Positions 4,992 through 12,849 of a stretch of DNA of 12,883 bases are shown here, piece after piece. The translations under genes were made by a program, and so were the position numbers. Location: the NCBI GenBank assembly GCA_934130045.1, contig CAKOXI010000028.1, positions 1 to 12,883 on the forward strand, written 5' to 3'. The notes beneath the pieces were generated by a model, which saw only the letters and a list, made by a program, of their open reading frames with translations, was not told where the DNA came from and did not search any database. Positions within the stretch are counted from its first letter, which is position 1. The number at the start of each line of letters is the position of its first letter. The DNA comes from an uncultured Bacilli bacterium. GTDB lineage: Bacteria > Bacillota_I > Bacilli_A > RF39 > UBA660.

Positions 4992-7532
4992 ATGAAAATA
5001 AGTGATGTAGATATAAATAAAGTTACTCCAATGATGCAACAATATATTGAAATAAAAAAGAATAATCCTGATGTAATTATATTTTTTAGATTAGGCGATT
5101 TTTATGAAATGTTTTTTGAAGATGCCATAAATGTATCACGAGAGTTAGAATTAACTTTAACTGGTAAAAATGCAGGATTAGATGAAAAAATTCCTATGTG
5201 CGGTATTCCACATCATGCTGCTAATATATATATTGAAAAATTAGTTGATAAAGGTTATAAGGTGGGGATTTGTGAACAATTAGAGGATCCTAAATTAGCG
5301 AAAGGAATTGTAAAACGTGATTTAATTCAAATAATAAGTAAAGGTACAATTATTGATAATGAATCATTAAATGAAAAAGATAATAATTATATTGGAAATA
5401 TATTAGATTTTGATCATGCATATGGTTTAAGTTATGCAGATATTTCAACTGGAGAAATTTTTGTAATATTGATAGAGCACAATATAACAAAAATAGTAAG
5501 TGAAATAGTAAGTATTGGTATAAAAGAAATAATTGCTCATTCTAAAGTAGATTCTGCTATTATTTCACTTTTAAAAAATCAATTTAAATTAACTGTAACT
5601 ATAAATGATGAAATTGTAGATAATAAGGAATACAATTATATATATGAAAATATAGGTGATGTACGTTATATTGAAACAATTAAGCACTTATTAACTTATA
5701 TAACTTCCACACAAAAAAGAAATCTATCACATTTACAAGAAGCAGTTATTAAAGAAAATAAAAATTATTTAAAAATGGATATTCATACTAAAAGAAATCT
5801 AGAATTAACTGAAACATTACGTTTAAAACAAAGAAATTATTCTCTTATATGGTTACTTGATAAAACCAAAACAGCAATGGGTTCAAGAATGCTTAAAAGT
5901 TTTATAGAAAATCCGTTAATTAATAAAGATGAAATAAATAGAAGACTTGATACTGTAGAAATTTTATTAAAAGAATTTATTTTAAAAAGTGATTTACAGG
6001 AATTGTTGTTTGAAGTATATGATATAGAAAGATTAAGTGGTAGAATTGCTTTTGGAAATGCGAATGCTAGAGATTTATTACAACTTAAAAATTCTCTAAA
6101 AGTTTTGCCAGAAATAAAGAATATTTTAAATAAAATAAACTTTTATAAAAATATAGAAGAAATTCCTGAGTTATATGACTTATTAGAAAAAAGTATATAT
6201 GAAAATCCACCAATATCAATAAAAGAAGGATATTTAATAAAGGAAGGCTTTAATAGTGAGTTAGATGAATTAAAAGATTTAAGAAAAGGTGGGAAAGATT
6301 TTGTAGCAAGATTTGAGGCTGAAGAAAGAGAAAAAACTGGAATAAAGAATTTACGTGTTGGATATAATCGTGTATTTGGTTATTATATAGAAGTTTCAAA
6401 GGGAAATACTAATTTAATAAAAGAAGAATATGGTTATGAAAGACGTCAAACTTTAGCTAATTGTGAAAGGTATATAAGTCCAATATTAAAAGAAAAAGAA
6501 GATTTAATTTTAAATGCAGAGGAAAAAATAATAAATTTAGAATACGATATTTTTACAACTATTCGTGAAAAAATAAAAGAATATATTCCTAGATTACAAA
6601 ATATTGCAAAAGTTATAAGTGAAATAGATGTATTACAATCTTTTGCAACTGTTACAGAGGAAAATAACTATGTACGTCCTATTATAAGTGATGAAAGACG
6701 TGTTTCTATAATTGATGATAGACACCCTGTTATTGAAAAAGTTATTCAGGATGAGTATGTACCAAATGATATCATAATGGATGAAAATACTAATATTTTA
6801 CTTATTACAGGGCCTAATATGGCAGGTAAGTCAACATATATGCGACAATTTGCAATTACTGTAATAATGACACAAATCGGTTGCTTTGTTCCAGCTAATA
6901 AGGCAACATTACCAATATTTGATGCGATATACACAAGAATTGGTGCCAGCGACGATTTAGTAAGTGGTGAATCAACTTTTATGGTTGAAATGAATGAAGC
7001 AAATAACGCAATTTCAAATGCTACGCAAAATTCATTAATTTTATTTGATGAATTAGGTCGTGGTACTGCAACATTTGATGGTATGGCACTTGCACAATCT
7101 ATTATTGAATATATTCATGATAAAATAAAATGTAAAACTTTATTTTCTACTCATTATCATGAATTAACAGATTTAGATAATAATTTGGAAAATTTAAAAA
7201 ATATTCATGTTAGTGCAGTAGAAGAAAATGGTAATGTAACATTTTTGCATAAAATAGAAAATGGAAGTGTTGATAAAAGTTATGGTATTCATGTTGCTAA
7301 ATTAGCTTCCCTTCCAGATTCTTTAATTAAAAGAGCAGATCAAATTTTAAAAGTTTATGAAAATAAAGAAAGAAAAACAGATATAAAAATACAGGAATCA
7401 TTACCTATTGATGATTTAATTAATGAAACTAAAAATGAAATAGAAGAAGAAATTAAGGCACTAGACCCATTATCTATTACACCAATAGAAGCTATGAATA
7501 TCTTATATAAATTAAAAGAAAAGGTAAAATAA
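4992..7532 (+). CDS. mutS: DNA mismatch repair protein MutS (MutS1)
   Basis: ATP-dependent dimeric sensor that binds base mismatches and small loops and starts mismatch repair, normally with MutL. At 846 residues it is full length. The mismatch-binding domain carries the Phe-x-Glu motif (F37 to E39 in GDFYEMF). Connector and core/lever domains follow, and the clamp region includes GYNRVFGYYIEVSK near 457-470. The ABC-type ATPase has Walker A GPNMAGKST (607-615), Walker B ILFDELGRGT (D686, E687) and the STHYHEL switch (719-725). The N-terminal FxE domain separates it from MutS2. No mutL lies in the window. The gene heads a tight run of five genes ending at 10808, with only 2 bases to the next start. 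Confidence 0.98.
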   Translation: MKISDVDINKVTPMMQQYIEIKKNNPDVIIFFRLGDFYEMFFEDAINVSRELELTLTGKNAGLDEKIPMCGIPHHAANIYIEKLVDKGYKVGICEQLEDPKLAKGIVKRDLIQIISKGTIIDNESLNEKDNNYIGNILDFDHAYGLSYADISTGEIFVILIEHNITKIVSEIVSIGIKEIIAHSKVDSAIISLLKNQFKLTVTINDEIVDNKEYNYIYENIGDVRYIETIKHLLTYITSTQKRNLSHLQEAVIKENKNYLKMDIHTKRNLELTETLRLKQRNYSLIWLLDKTKTAMGSRMLKSFIENPLINKDEINRRLDTVEILLKEFILKSDLQELLFEVYDIERLSGRIAFGNANARDLLQLKNSLKVLPEIKNILNKINFYKNIEEIPELYDLLEKSIYENPPISIKEGYLIKEGFNSELDELKDLRKGGKDFVARFEAEEREKTGIKNLRVGYNRVFGYYIEVSKGNTNLIKEEYGYERRQTLANCERYISPILKEKEDLILNAEEKIINLEYDIFTTIREKIKEYIPRLQNIAKVISEIDVLQSFATVTEENNYVRPIISDERRVSIIDDRHPVIEKVIQDEYVPNDIIMDENTNILLITGPNMAGKSTYMRQFAITVIMTQIGCFVPANKATLPIFDAIYTRIGASDDLVSGESTFMVEMNEANNAISNATQNSLILFDELGRGTATFDGMALAQSIIEYIHDKIKCKTLFSTHYHELTDLDNNLENLKNIHVSAVEENGNVTFLHKIENGSVDKSYGIHVAKLASLPDSLIKRADQILKVYENKERKTDIKIQESLPIDDLINETKNEIEEEIKALDPLSITPIEAMNILYKLKEKVK

Positions 7533-7534
7533 TT

Positions 7535-9106
7535 ATGGTAGATGATTTAAAAATAATAAGAAAAAAGTATGGCGAAAATATGTCTAAGTTATGTAGGGAA
7601 TTATTTCCTACATTATTAGAAAGTAATGGCTTGTTATCTAATTTGATGTTATCAAATTTTAGTGATAACCATTTTCTATATGATGATTTAAAAGATTATG
7701 ATTTAATATTAGATTTTAAAAATTATATATATAGTTTAGTTGATGTAGAAAATAATAATAAAATAGTTTCTACAAAATCACCAAAAGAATTGCTTGACGA
7801 AGCTGGTTATATATTATATGAATGTCATAGTGAAGAAGATATTCAGAGTTTTAAAAAATACTATGCACCTGATGAAGAATTATGTACATTTAATTGTGGA
7901 AATAGATTAGATAGATGTTTTGTTTTTTTTGCAGTCAAAAAGAATGTCGATTTGATAAAAAGGGAGAATTTTAAAAAACCATCAAGACAAGATGAATACG
8001 GAACATCAGTTATAAGTATTCAATTTACTCGTGATAATTTACATACATTATCGATTAAGAATAGATATAATCATAGAGTTAATAACCCAGATTCAACTTT
8101 CTCAAATAATTTAGATAATATTATACCAGGATTAACATTTTCCTTTGAAAACTATTATCAATTATCACAAAAAAATAAAAAACATAATTTAGAAATACTA
8201 AATTATGTTGTAGCAAATGATGGCAAGTTTTATAAGTATACTTATGAAATAAATAACATTTATTATTGCATTAATAATGTGATAATAGATAACTTTGAAG
8301 TTAAAAAATTTGATCATGAAAAATATATTGTGATGGATTATTTTATTGTTGATTTAGTAAATAAAAAGGTTAAATTATATGATGAATCAATTAGAGATTC
8401 TTTTGTTCAATATTTTGATAATATTGATAAAATTGAAATATTGAAAAACAAAGATTATAAAGTAATTAAGTTTATAGAAAAAAATAAAGAACCCACAGTA
8501 ATTAAACTTTATGATCAAAATGTTATGATGGGATATATAAACAATAATATAAAGGCATTTGATGATAATTTCTTGATAAATAATTTTTATTTAAGTGTAA
8601 TTGAAGCAAATAATGTAGAAAAAATAGGAAATTTTTGTTTGTATAGAAATAAATATATAGAAAAAATAAATTTTTTTAATGTAAGAGAAATAGGCAATTA
8701 TTTTATGAAAGAACCATTATATTTATCAAGTATATTTTTTCCAAATTTAAAAAAAGTAGGTGATTTTTTTATAGAAATGGGTTCTATAAAAAATGTTAGT
8801 TTAGATAAATTGGAAAAAGTTGGAGATAATTTTTTTGCATATAATTACTCTATTAATAATCTTAATTTACCTAGTTTATTAGAGGTTGGAAATGGCTTTT
8901 TTGAATGGAATAGAAGTATAGAAAGTTTTAGTGCTCAAAATTTAAAAAGAATTGGTGATAATTTCTTTTCTCAAAATTGGCGAATGAATTTATTAGATAC
9001 TCCTAATGTAAATAAAATAGGGGAAAATTATTTTAAACTAAATCCTCAAAAAAGAGCACAAATTGCTGAAATTATTAAAAAAAATAATAAAAGAAAAGGA
9101 AAATAA
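7535..9106 (+). CDS. Leucine-rich-repeat protein with uncharacterised N-terminal domain
   Basis: A 523-residue protein of unknown function with no signal peptide or membrane segment, so probably cytoplasmic. Residues 1-240 form a distinct domain with strongly patterned stretches (KELLDEAGYILYEC, SFKKYYAPDEELCTF, GTSVISIQFTR, IKNRYNHRVNNPD, NNLDNIIPGL). I have the impression of having seen similar sequences in uncultured gut Firmicutes but cannot name the family. Residues 245-345 are a linker or cap. From 364 to about 502 there are seven repeat starts of 21-22 residues, of the form [IV]G-x-x-[FY], at 364, 386, 408, 429, 451, 473 and 495. These resemble BspA-type (LRR_5) repeats, a fold used for protein binding. 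The tail (516-523) is basic. The start is 2 bases after mutS, with AAAAGG about 10 bases upstream. Confidence 0.8.
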   Translation: MVDDLKIIRKKYGENMSKLCRELFPTLLESNGLLSNLMLSNFSDNHFLYDDLKDYDLILDFKNYIYSLVDVENNNKIVSTKSPKELLDEAGYILYECHSEEDIQSFKKYYAPDEELCTFNCGNRLDRCFVFFAVKKNVDLIKRENFKKPSRQDEYGTSVISIQFTRDNLHTLSIKNRYNHRVNNPDSTFSNNLDNIIPGLTFSFENYYQLSQKNKKHNLEILNYVVANDGKFYKYTYEINNIYYCINNVIIDNFEVKKFDHEKYIVMDYFIVDLVNKKVKLYDESIRDSFVQYFDNIDKIEILKNKDYKVIKFIEKNKEPTVIKLYDQNVMMGYINNNIKAFDDNFLINNFYLSVIEANNVEKIGNFCLYRNKYIEKINFFNVREIGNYFMKEPLYLSSIFFPNLKKVGDFFIEMGSIKNVSLDKLEKVGDNFFAYNYSINNLNLPSLLEVGNGFFEWNRSIESFSAQNLKRIGDNFFSQNWRMNLLDTPNVNKIGENYFKLNPQKRAQIAEIIKKNNKRKGK

Positions 9107-9109
9107 TTT

Positions 9110-9394
9110 ATGATAAAATTGAGAGTAGATAAGGTTGATGGATATAATTATTTTTTAAAAGATGATAAAGATTTTGAATACATATTAAATATTGAATTTT
9201 ATGATTTAGAATATAAACCAAAATGCAATGATTATATATTTATAGATGAAAAAATATTAAGAGAAAATAATTCGTTTAACTTTGGCTTATTAGATAGTGT
9301 GTATGGTAAGAAAATTAATTCTTCAGATGATCCTGACATACTTATATTAGTTACTGAAAGTAAAAAATTTTATATGAAAAGAATATATGGATAG
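9110..9394 (+). CDS. Small protein of unknown function (94 residues)
   Basis: Not assigned to a named family. The sequence is acidic and aromatic-rich, with short alternating strands (IKLRVDKVDGYNYFLKD, YILNIEFYDLEY, CNDYIFIDEKIL, DILILVTESKKFYMKRIYG). That pattern suggests a small all-beta, barrel-like cytoplasmic protein. There is no signal peptide or membrane segment. It begins 3 bases after the LRR gene with AAAAGGA (9094-9100) upstream, and its stop codon overlaps the next gene's AGGAGG site, so it is translated within the same unit. Position between two unknown genes gives no firm functional hint. Confidence 0.7.
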   Translation: MIKLRVDKVDGYNYFLKDDKDFEYILNIEFYDLEYKPKCNDYIFIDEKILRENNSFNFGLLDSVYGKKINSSDDPDILILVTESKKFYMKRIYG

Positions 9395-9405
9395 GAGGAA
9401 TATTT

Positions 9406-9798
9406 GTGAATATTTTAAAAAAAGAAAATTGGTGGATATGGTTATTACTTATGTTTTTTTCTGGTGGTAGTGATGTATTTTGCCTAGGTGCATTATGTGA
9501 TTGTTTTAGTAAAGATGCTTGGTATGCTAAAGGTAGAAATTGGGCTATAGGATTTTTATGTTTTCTAATACCGGGAGTAATGATGATTAGTATTTTTTAT
9601 CTTCAAATATTATGTCAAACTGCAGCTAAGTTAAAAGTTAAAGGCAGTGAAATATATTTATCCTATTATATTTGGTTATTATGTTTAATAGTTCCTATAT
9701 TTGGCTGGATTTTATTAATAGTTATGTTTATTTATTTGCATATTTATATTATTGTTGCGCTTCATGATGGTAATGGTGAAGTATTTATTAAGGAGTAG
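9406..9798 (+). CDS. Polytopic membrane protein, unknown function (130 residues)
   Basis: A small integral membrane protein. Hydrophobic segments lie at about 9-30, 46-70 and 85-118; the last is long enough for two passes or a re-entrant helix. It is rich in Trp and Cys (WWIWLLL at 9-15; C26, C31, C33, C52, C70, C92). Polar loops carry AWYAKGRNW (38-46) and AAKLKVKGSEIYLS. I recognise no enzymatic motif. The start is GTG at 9406, chosen because a full AGGAGG (9393-9398) sits exactly 7 bases upstream and no ATG exists before residue 16. It lies in the mutS-led run, 2 bases before the lipoprotein gene. Confidence 0.75.
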   Translation: MNILKKENWWIWLLLMFFSGGSDVFCLGALCDCFSKDAWYAKGRNWAIGFLCFLIPGVMMISIFYLQILCQTAAKLKVKGSEIYLSYYIWLLCLIVPIFGWILLIVMFIYLHIYIIVALHDGNGEVFIKE

Positions 9799-9800
9799 TT

Positions 9801-10808
9801 ATGAAAAAGTATTTTATTTATAGTTTAATATTTTTAAATTTAATTGTAGGTTGTGGCAAGAAAAATGAGAAAGTAGGGAATGATGATATTAAAGATGAAG
9901 TAGTTGAAAATAAAGAAAATAAAAAAATAAATATTATAAATACTGAGTCTAATTCAAGACCTGTTGCAGTAATGATTAATAATCATCCACTAGCAGTACC
10001 AAATCATGCTGGCTTACAAGATGCTTATATAACTTATGAAATAGTGGTTGAAGGCGGATTAACACGATTAATGGCGGTATTTAAAGATCAGAATACAGCT
10101 AAAATTGGATCAGTTAGAAGTTCAAGGCATTATTACTTAGATTATGTTTTAGAAAATGACGCTATTTATACTCATTTTGGATATTCTGATATAGCAAAAA
10201 ATGATATTAGTGTACTTGGTATAAATAATGTAAATGGTCTTACAGATTCTGGATTTTTTAGAGATACTAGCCTTAATGTTCCTTATGAGCATACTGCGTT
10301 TACTAGTATGGAAAATATTTTAGATGTTGCAAGAAATAAAGGATATCGTATGACTAGTAGCAAAAAAACACTTTTAAATTATAGTCCAACTTTAATTAAT
10401 TTAGAAAAAGAAAATGGTAGTATTAAAGCATCTAATGTTAGTATAAATTATTCATACAGTCAAAATACTAGTTATACTTATGATGAAGTAAATCAAAATT
10501 ATAAAAGATTTGTTAATGGTAATCCCCATGTTGATGCGATAACAAAAAATCAATATACTTATAAAAACATAATTGTTCTAAAAGTAGAAAATTATTCTTT
10601 AGATGGTTATTTACAAAATTTGAATAATATTGGTACAGGAGACGGCTATTATATAACTTGTGGTTATGCTATCCCTATTAAATGGAATAAAAAAGCTAGA
10701 GATGAACAAACAATTTATACTGATTTAGATGGTAATGAAATAAAAGTTAATGATGGAAATACATTTATACAAATTCAACCAATAAATGAAACATTAACAA
10801 TAAATTAA
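9801..10808 (+). CDS. DUF3048 (YerB-family) lipoprotein
   Basis: Predicted membrane-tethered lipoprotein on the outer face of the cytoplasmic membrane. The signal peptide (1-17) ends in a lipobox, LIVGC, with C18 the lipidated cysteine, followed by a charged linker to about residue 50. The DUF3048 N-terminal domain has RPVAVMINNH (53-62), YEIVVEGGLTRLMAVF and GSVRSSRHYYLDY (103-115). The C-terminal domain (about 225-332) ends with GYAIPIKW, an Asn-Asp-Gly loop and TFIQIQP, as in Bacillus YerB. At 335 residues the length is normal. The family's biochemical function is unknown. AAGGAG (9790-9795) overlaps the previous stop and precedes ATG 9801. It is the last gene of the mutS-led run. Confidence 0.9.
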   Translation: MKKYFIYSLIFLNLIVGCGKKNEKVGNDDIKDEVVENKENKKINIINTESNSRPVAVMINNHPLAVPNHAGLQDAYITYEIVVEGGLTRLMAVFKDQNTAKIGSVRSSRHYYLDYVLENDAIYTHFGYSDIAKNDISVLGINNVNGLTDSGFFRDTSLNVPYEHTAFTSMENILDVARNKGYRMTSSKKTLLNYSPTLINLEKENGSIKASNVSINYSYSQNTSYTYDEVNQNYKRFVNGNPHVDAITKNQYTYKNIIVLKVENYSLDGYLQNLNNIGTGDGYYITCGYAIPIKWNKKARDEQTIYTDLDGNEIKVNDGNTFIQIQPINETLTIN

Positions 10809-10832
10809 ATAGAAAATACTATTTAATTTTTT
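10807..10832 (+). terminator. Weak candidate terminator after the DUF3048 gene
   Basis: AAATAG (10807-10812) pairs with CTATTT (10819-10824), and T residues run from 10827 to 10832. The six-base stem has one G-C pair, so termination may be partial. A longer alternative stem uses the same left arm (10807-10816) with 10829-10838. The stem begins inside the stop codon at 10806-10808. Confidence 0.4.
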
Positions 10833-10839
10833 CTATTTA

Positions 10840-10848
10840 TGATAAAAT
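10840..10848 (+). promoter_or_regulatory. Probable nusB promoter (extended -10)
   Basis: TG at 10840-10841, one base, then TAAAAT at 10843-10848 forms an extended -10. The -35 region (about 10820-10825, TATTTA) is poor. Only 15 bases separate the -10 from the nusB ATG, so the leader would be about 8-10 bases and transcription may start inside the GGTGGTGAT ribosome-binding site. Confidence 0.5.
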
Positions 10849-10863
10849 GATGGTGGTGATAAT

Positions 10864-11265
10864 ATGGAACAAGTAAGTAGAAGTGAATTAAGAAAACAAA
10901 TAATGACAATTTTATATCAAATAAATATATATGATAATAGTAAAATGAAATATAATGTTGATGATATAATTAAAGAGGTAAGTCCTATTGAAAATGAATT
11001 TATAAAAGATACTGTATATGGAGTAATTACTTATAAAAACGAAATCGATGAACTTGCAAACAAGTATTTAAATAACTGGTCAATTTCAAGACTTGGTAAT
11101 ACTGATCAAGCTATTTTAAGAATGGGTATATATGAACTTTTATATACTGACACTCCAGAAGTTGTTTCTATAAATGAAGCAATTGAACTTGCTAAAGCAT
11201 ATAGTGATGATGATGTAAGAAAAATGATAAATGGAGTTTTGGATAAAGTATATCATAACAAATAG
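10864..11265 (+). CDS. nusB: Transcription antitermination factor NusB
   Basis: All-helical RNA-binding protein that joins NusE (ribosomal protein S10) on boxA RNA to support antitermination, chiefly of rRNA transcripts. It is 133 residues, normal for NusB. Family landmarks are an N-terminal Arg-rich helix (SRSELRKQIMTILYQ), W72 and R76 in NWSISRLG, the DQAILRMGIYELLY helix (81-94), PEVVSINEAIELAKAYS (98-114), and the C-terminal KMINGVLDKV. GGTGGTGAT (10852-10860) lies before ATG 10864. It is followed 8 bases later by xseA, a pairing common in Firmicutes. Its own promoter probably lies at 10840-10848. Confidence 0.97.
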   Translation: MEQVSRSELRKQIMTILYQINIYDNSKMKYNVDDIIKEVSPIENEFIKDTVYGVITYKNEIDELANKYLNNWSISRLGNTDQAILRMGIYELLYTDTPEVVSINEAIELAKAYSDDDVRKMINGVLDKVYHNK

Positions 11266-11273
11266 GAGCATTT

Positions 11274-12551
11274 ATGAATAATGATAAGTATTTAAGTGTT
11301 ACCGCTCTAACAAAATATTTAAAGTATAAATTTGATGTAGATGAACATTTAAAAACAGTTTACTTAAAAGGTGAAATATCAAATTTTAAATCTCATACTA
11401 CAGGGCATTTATATTTTTCTATAAAAGATGAAAACAGCAAAATTAATGCGATTATGTTTAGTGCTAATGCTAAAAAAATAGTATTTACACCTGCCGATGG
11501 CATGAAAGTTTTAGTTAAGGGGCGTATTACTATATATGAGACAACAGGTAACTATCAAATATATATAGATGAAATGTTAGAAGATGGTGTTGGAAATTTA
11601 TATATAGCATTTGAACAGTTAAAAGAAAAATTATCAAAAGAAGGATTGTTTGATTCGAGGTTTAAGAAGAAAATACCTAAAATTCCATCTAGAGTTGGTG
11701 TTGTAACCGCTCAAACTGGTGCCGCAATTAAAGATATTTTGTCTACAATTAAAAGAAGATATCCAATTTGTGAAGTAATTTTATTTCCAAGTTTGGTACA
11801 AGGTGAAGCTGCAGCAGGTGATATTGTAAAAAATATAAAAATGGCAGAAAATTATGACTTAGACGTTTTAATTGTAGGTAGAGGCGGGGGCTCAATTGAA
11901 GATTTATGGCCTTTCAATGAAGAAATAGTAGCACGTGCAATTTTTGAAAGTAGTATTCCAATAATTAGTGCAGTTGGTCATGAAATTGATTATACAATTG
12001 CGGACTTTGTAGCCGATTTAAGAGCTCCAACTCCAACAGGAGCAGCAGAATTAGCAGTACCTAATTTAGTAGATTTGAAAAAACACATAGGACAGTTAAA
12101 AATACGTTTAAATGAAAATATTTTAAAAGTAATTAATTATCAAAAATTATATTTAGATAGTTTAAAAAATTCTTTTGTAATTAAAAATCCTTTAATTATG
12201 TATGATAATAAAAAACAGAAACTTGATTCTATTATTGAAAAATTAAATAATATATTAAGAATTAAAATGGATAAAAATATTGATAAATTAAATTTTTTAA
12301 AAAATAGTTATATTTTAAAAAATTTTGATCTTTTATATAAACCAAAAAGAGATGAGTTAAATAATATAATAGAAAAATTAGAGTTAATTAATCCTTTAAA
12401 AGTTTTAAAAAGAGGATACAGTGTTGTATATAAAGATGATTTTATTATAAATAGTGTAGATAATTTAAATAAATCTGACAAATTAAAAATTAAATTATCT
12501 GATGGTAATGTAATAACTAAAATAGAAGAGTTGGTGAGGGATAATGGCTGA
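11274..12551 (+). CDS. xseA: Exonuclease VII large subunit
   Basis: Catalytic subunit of exonuclease VII, which degrades single-stranded DNA from both ends in an ATP-independent way and works with several XseB copies. The protein has 425 residues, near the family norm. Residues 5-105 are the OB-fold (VYLKGEISNFK, HLYFSIKD). The catalytic domain (about 130-262) holds D154 in AIKDIL, R203 in GRGGGSIEDLW, and H236 and D239 in SAVGHEIDYTIADFVADLRAPTPT. These match residues reported as essential in the E. coli enzyme. A long lysine-rich coiled-coil region (about 265-375), where XseB binds, precedes the conserved LKRGYSVVY (378-386). AGGAG at 11264-11268 overlaps the nusB stop. It overlaps xseB by 8 bases. 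The TGA stop shows that TGA is not read as Trp here. Confidence 0.97.
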   Translation: MNNDKYLSVTALTKYLKYKFDVDEHLKTVYLKGEISNFKSHTTGHLYFSIKDENSKINAIMFSANAKKIVFTPADGMKVLVKGRITIYETTGNYQIYIDEMLEDGVGNLYIAFEQLKEKLSKEGLFDSRFKKKIPKIPSRVGVVTAQTGAAIKDILSTIKRRYPICEVILFPSLVQGEAAAGDIVKNIKMAENYDLDVLIVGRGGGSIEDLWPFNEEIVARAIFESSIPIISAVGHEIDYTIADFVADLRAPTPTGAAELAVPNLVDLKKHIGQLKIRLNENILKVINYQKLYLDSLKNSFVIKNPLIMYDNKKQKLDSIIEKLNNILRIKMDKNIDKLNFLKNSYILKNFDLLYKPKRDELNNIIEKLELINPLKVLKRGYSVVYKDDFIINSVDNLNKSDKLKIKLSDGNVITKIEELVRDNG

Positions 12552-12774
12552 AAAAAAGCAAAAATTTGAAGATAAAATAACAGAATTAGAAGCAATAATT
12601 AATGAACTAGAAAATGGAAATATTCCATTAGAAGATTCAATAGAAAAATACACTAAAGCAATGAAATTAGTTAAAGAATGTGATGAAGAATTAAAGAGTG
12701 TAGAAGAAAAAGTTAATAAAATAGTATTAGAAAATGGTACTTTAGAAGAATTTAAATTAGAAGAAAACAATTAA
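12544..12774 (+). CDS. xseB: Exonuclease VII small subunit
   Basis: Non-catalytic helical-hairpin subunit that coats the XseA coiled coil. The 76-residue length is typical. The diagnostic pattern is present: KFEDKITELEAIINELENG (7-25), PLEDSIEKYTKAMKLVKECDEEL (28-50), then EEKVNKI. The ATG at 12544 lies inside the end of xseA (8-base overlap), with GGTGAGGG at 12533-12540, so translation is probably coupled and keeps the subunits in ratio. An IS end begins 37 bases after its stop, so whatever followed xseB originally has been displaced. Confidence 0.96.
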   Translation: MAEKKQKFEDKITELEAIINELENGNIPLEDSIEKYTKAMKLVKECDEELKSVEEKVNKIVLENGTLEEFKLEENN

Positions 12775-12813
12775 AATAATTATTTAATAAAAATTAGGCA
12801 AAATTTTGATATG

Positions 12814-12847
12814 AACCCCGTTTCTTGGACATAGAAACGAGGTTTTT
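12814..12847 (+). promoter_or_regulatory. Hairpin at IS end burying the transposase ribosome-binding site; possible terminator
   Basis: AACCCCGTTTCT (12814-12825) pairs with AGAAACGAGGTT (12833-12844) at 11 of 12 positions; the one mismatch is C12818 with A12840. The loop has 7 bases. The GAGG ribosome-binding site (12839-12842) lies in the right arm. TTTTT at 12843-12847 follows, so the hairpin could also terminate transcripts arriving from xseB. Confidence 0.65.
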
Positions 12848-12849
12848 AT

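Noticed and set aside
6746..6934. Minus-strand open frame opposite the MutS ATPase
   Set aside because: Lies entirely within the most conserved part of mutS and has no features of its own.
12495..12551. Mycoplasma-type code with TGA as Trp
   Set aside because: xseA ends with TGA at the expected family length and all tryptophans in recognised motifs (for example WCGPC) are TGG.
12308..12770. Two overlapping minus-strand frames opposite xseA and xseB
   Set aside because: Both are antisense to well-identified genes and rich in Ser/Phe/Leu from reversed Lys/Glu codons.
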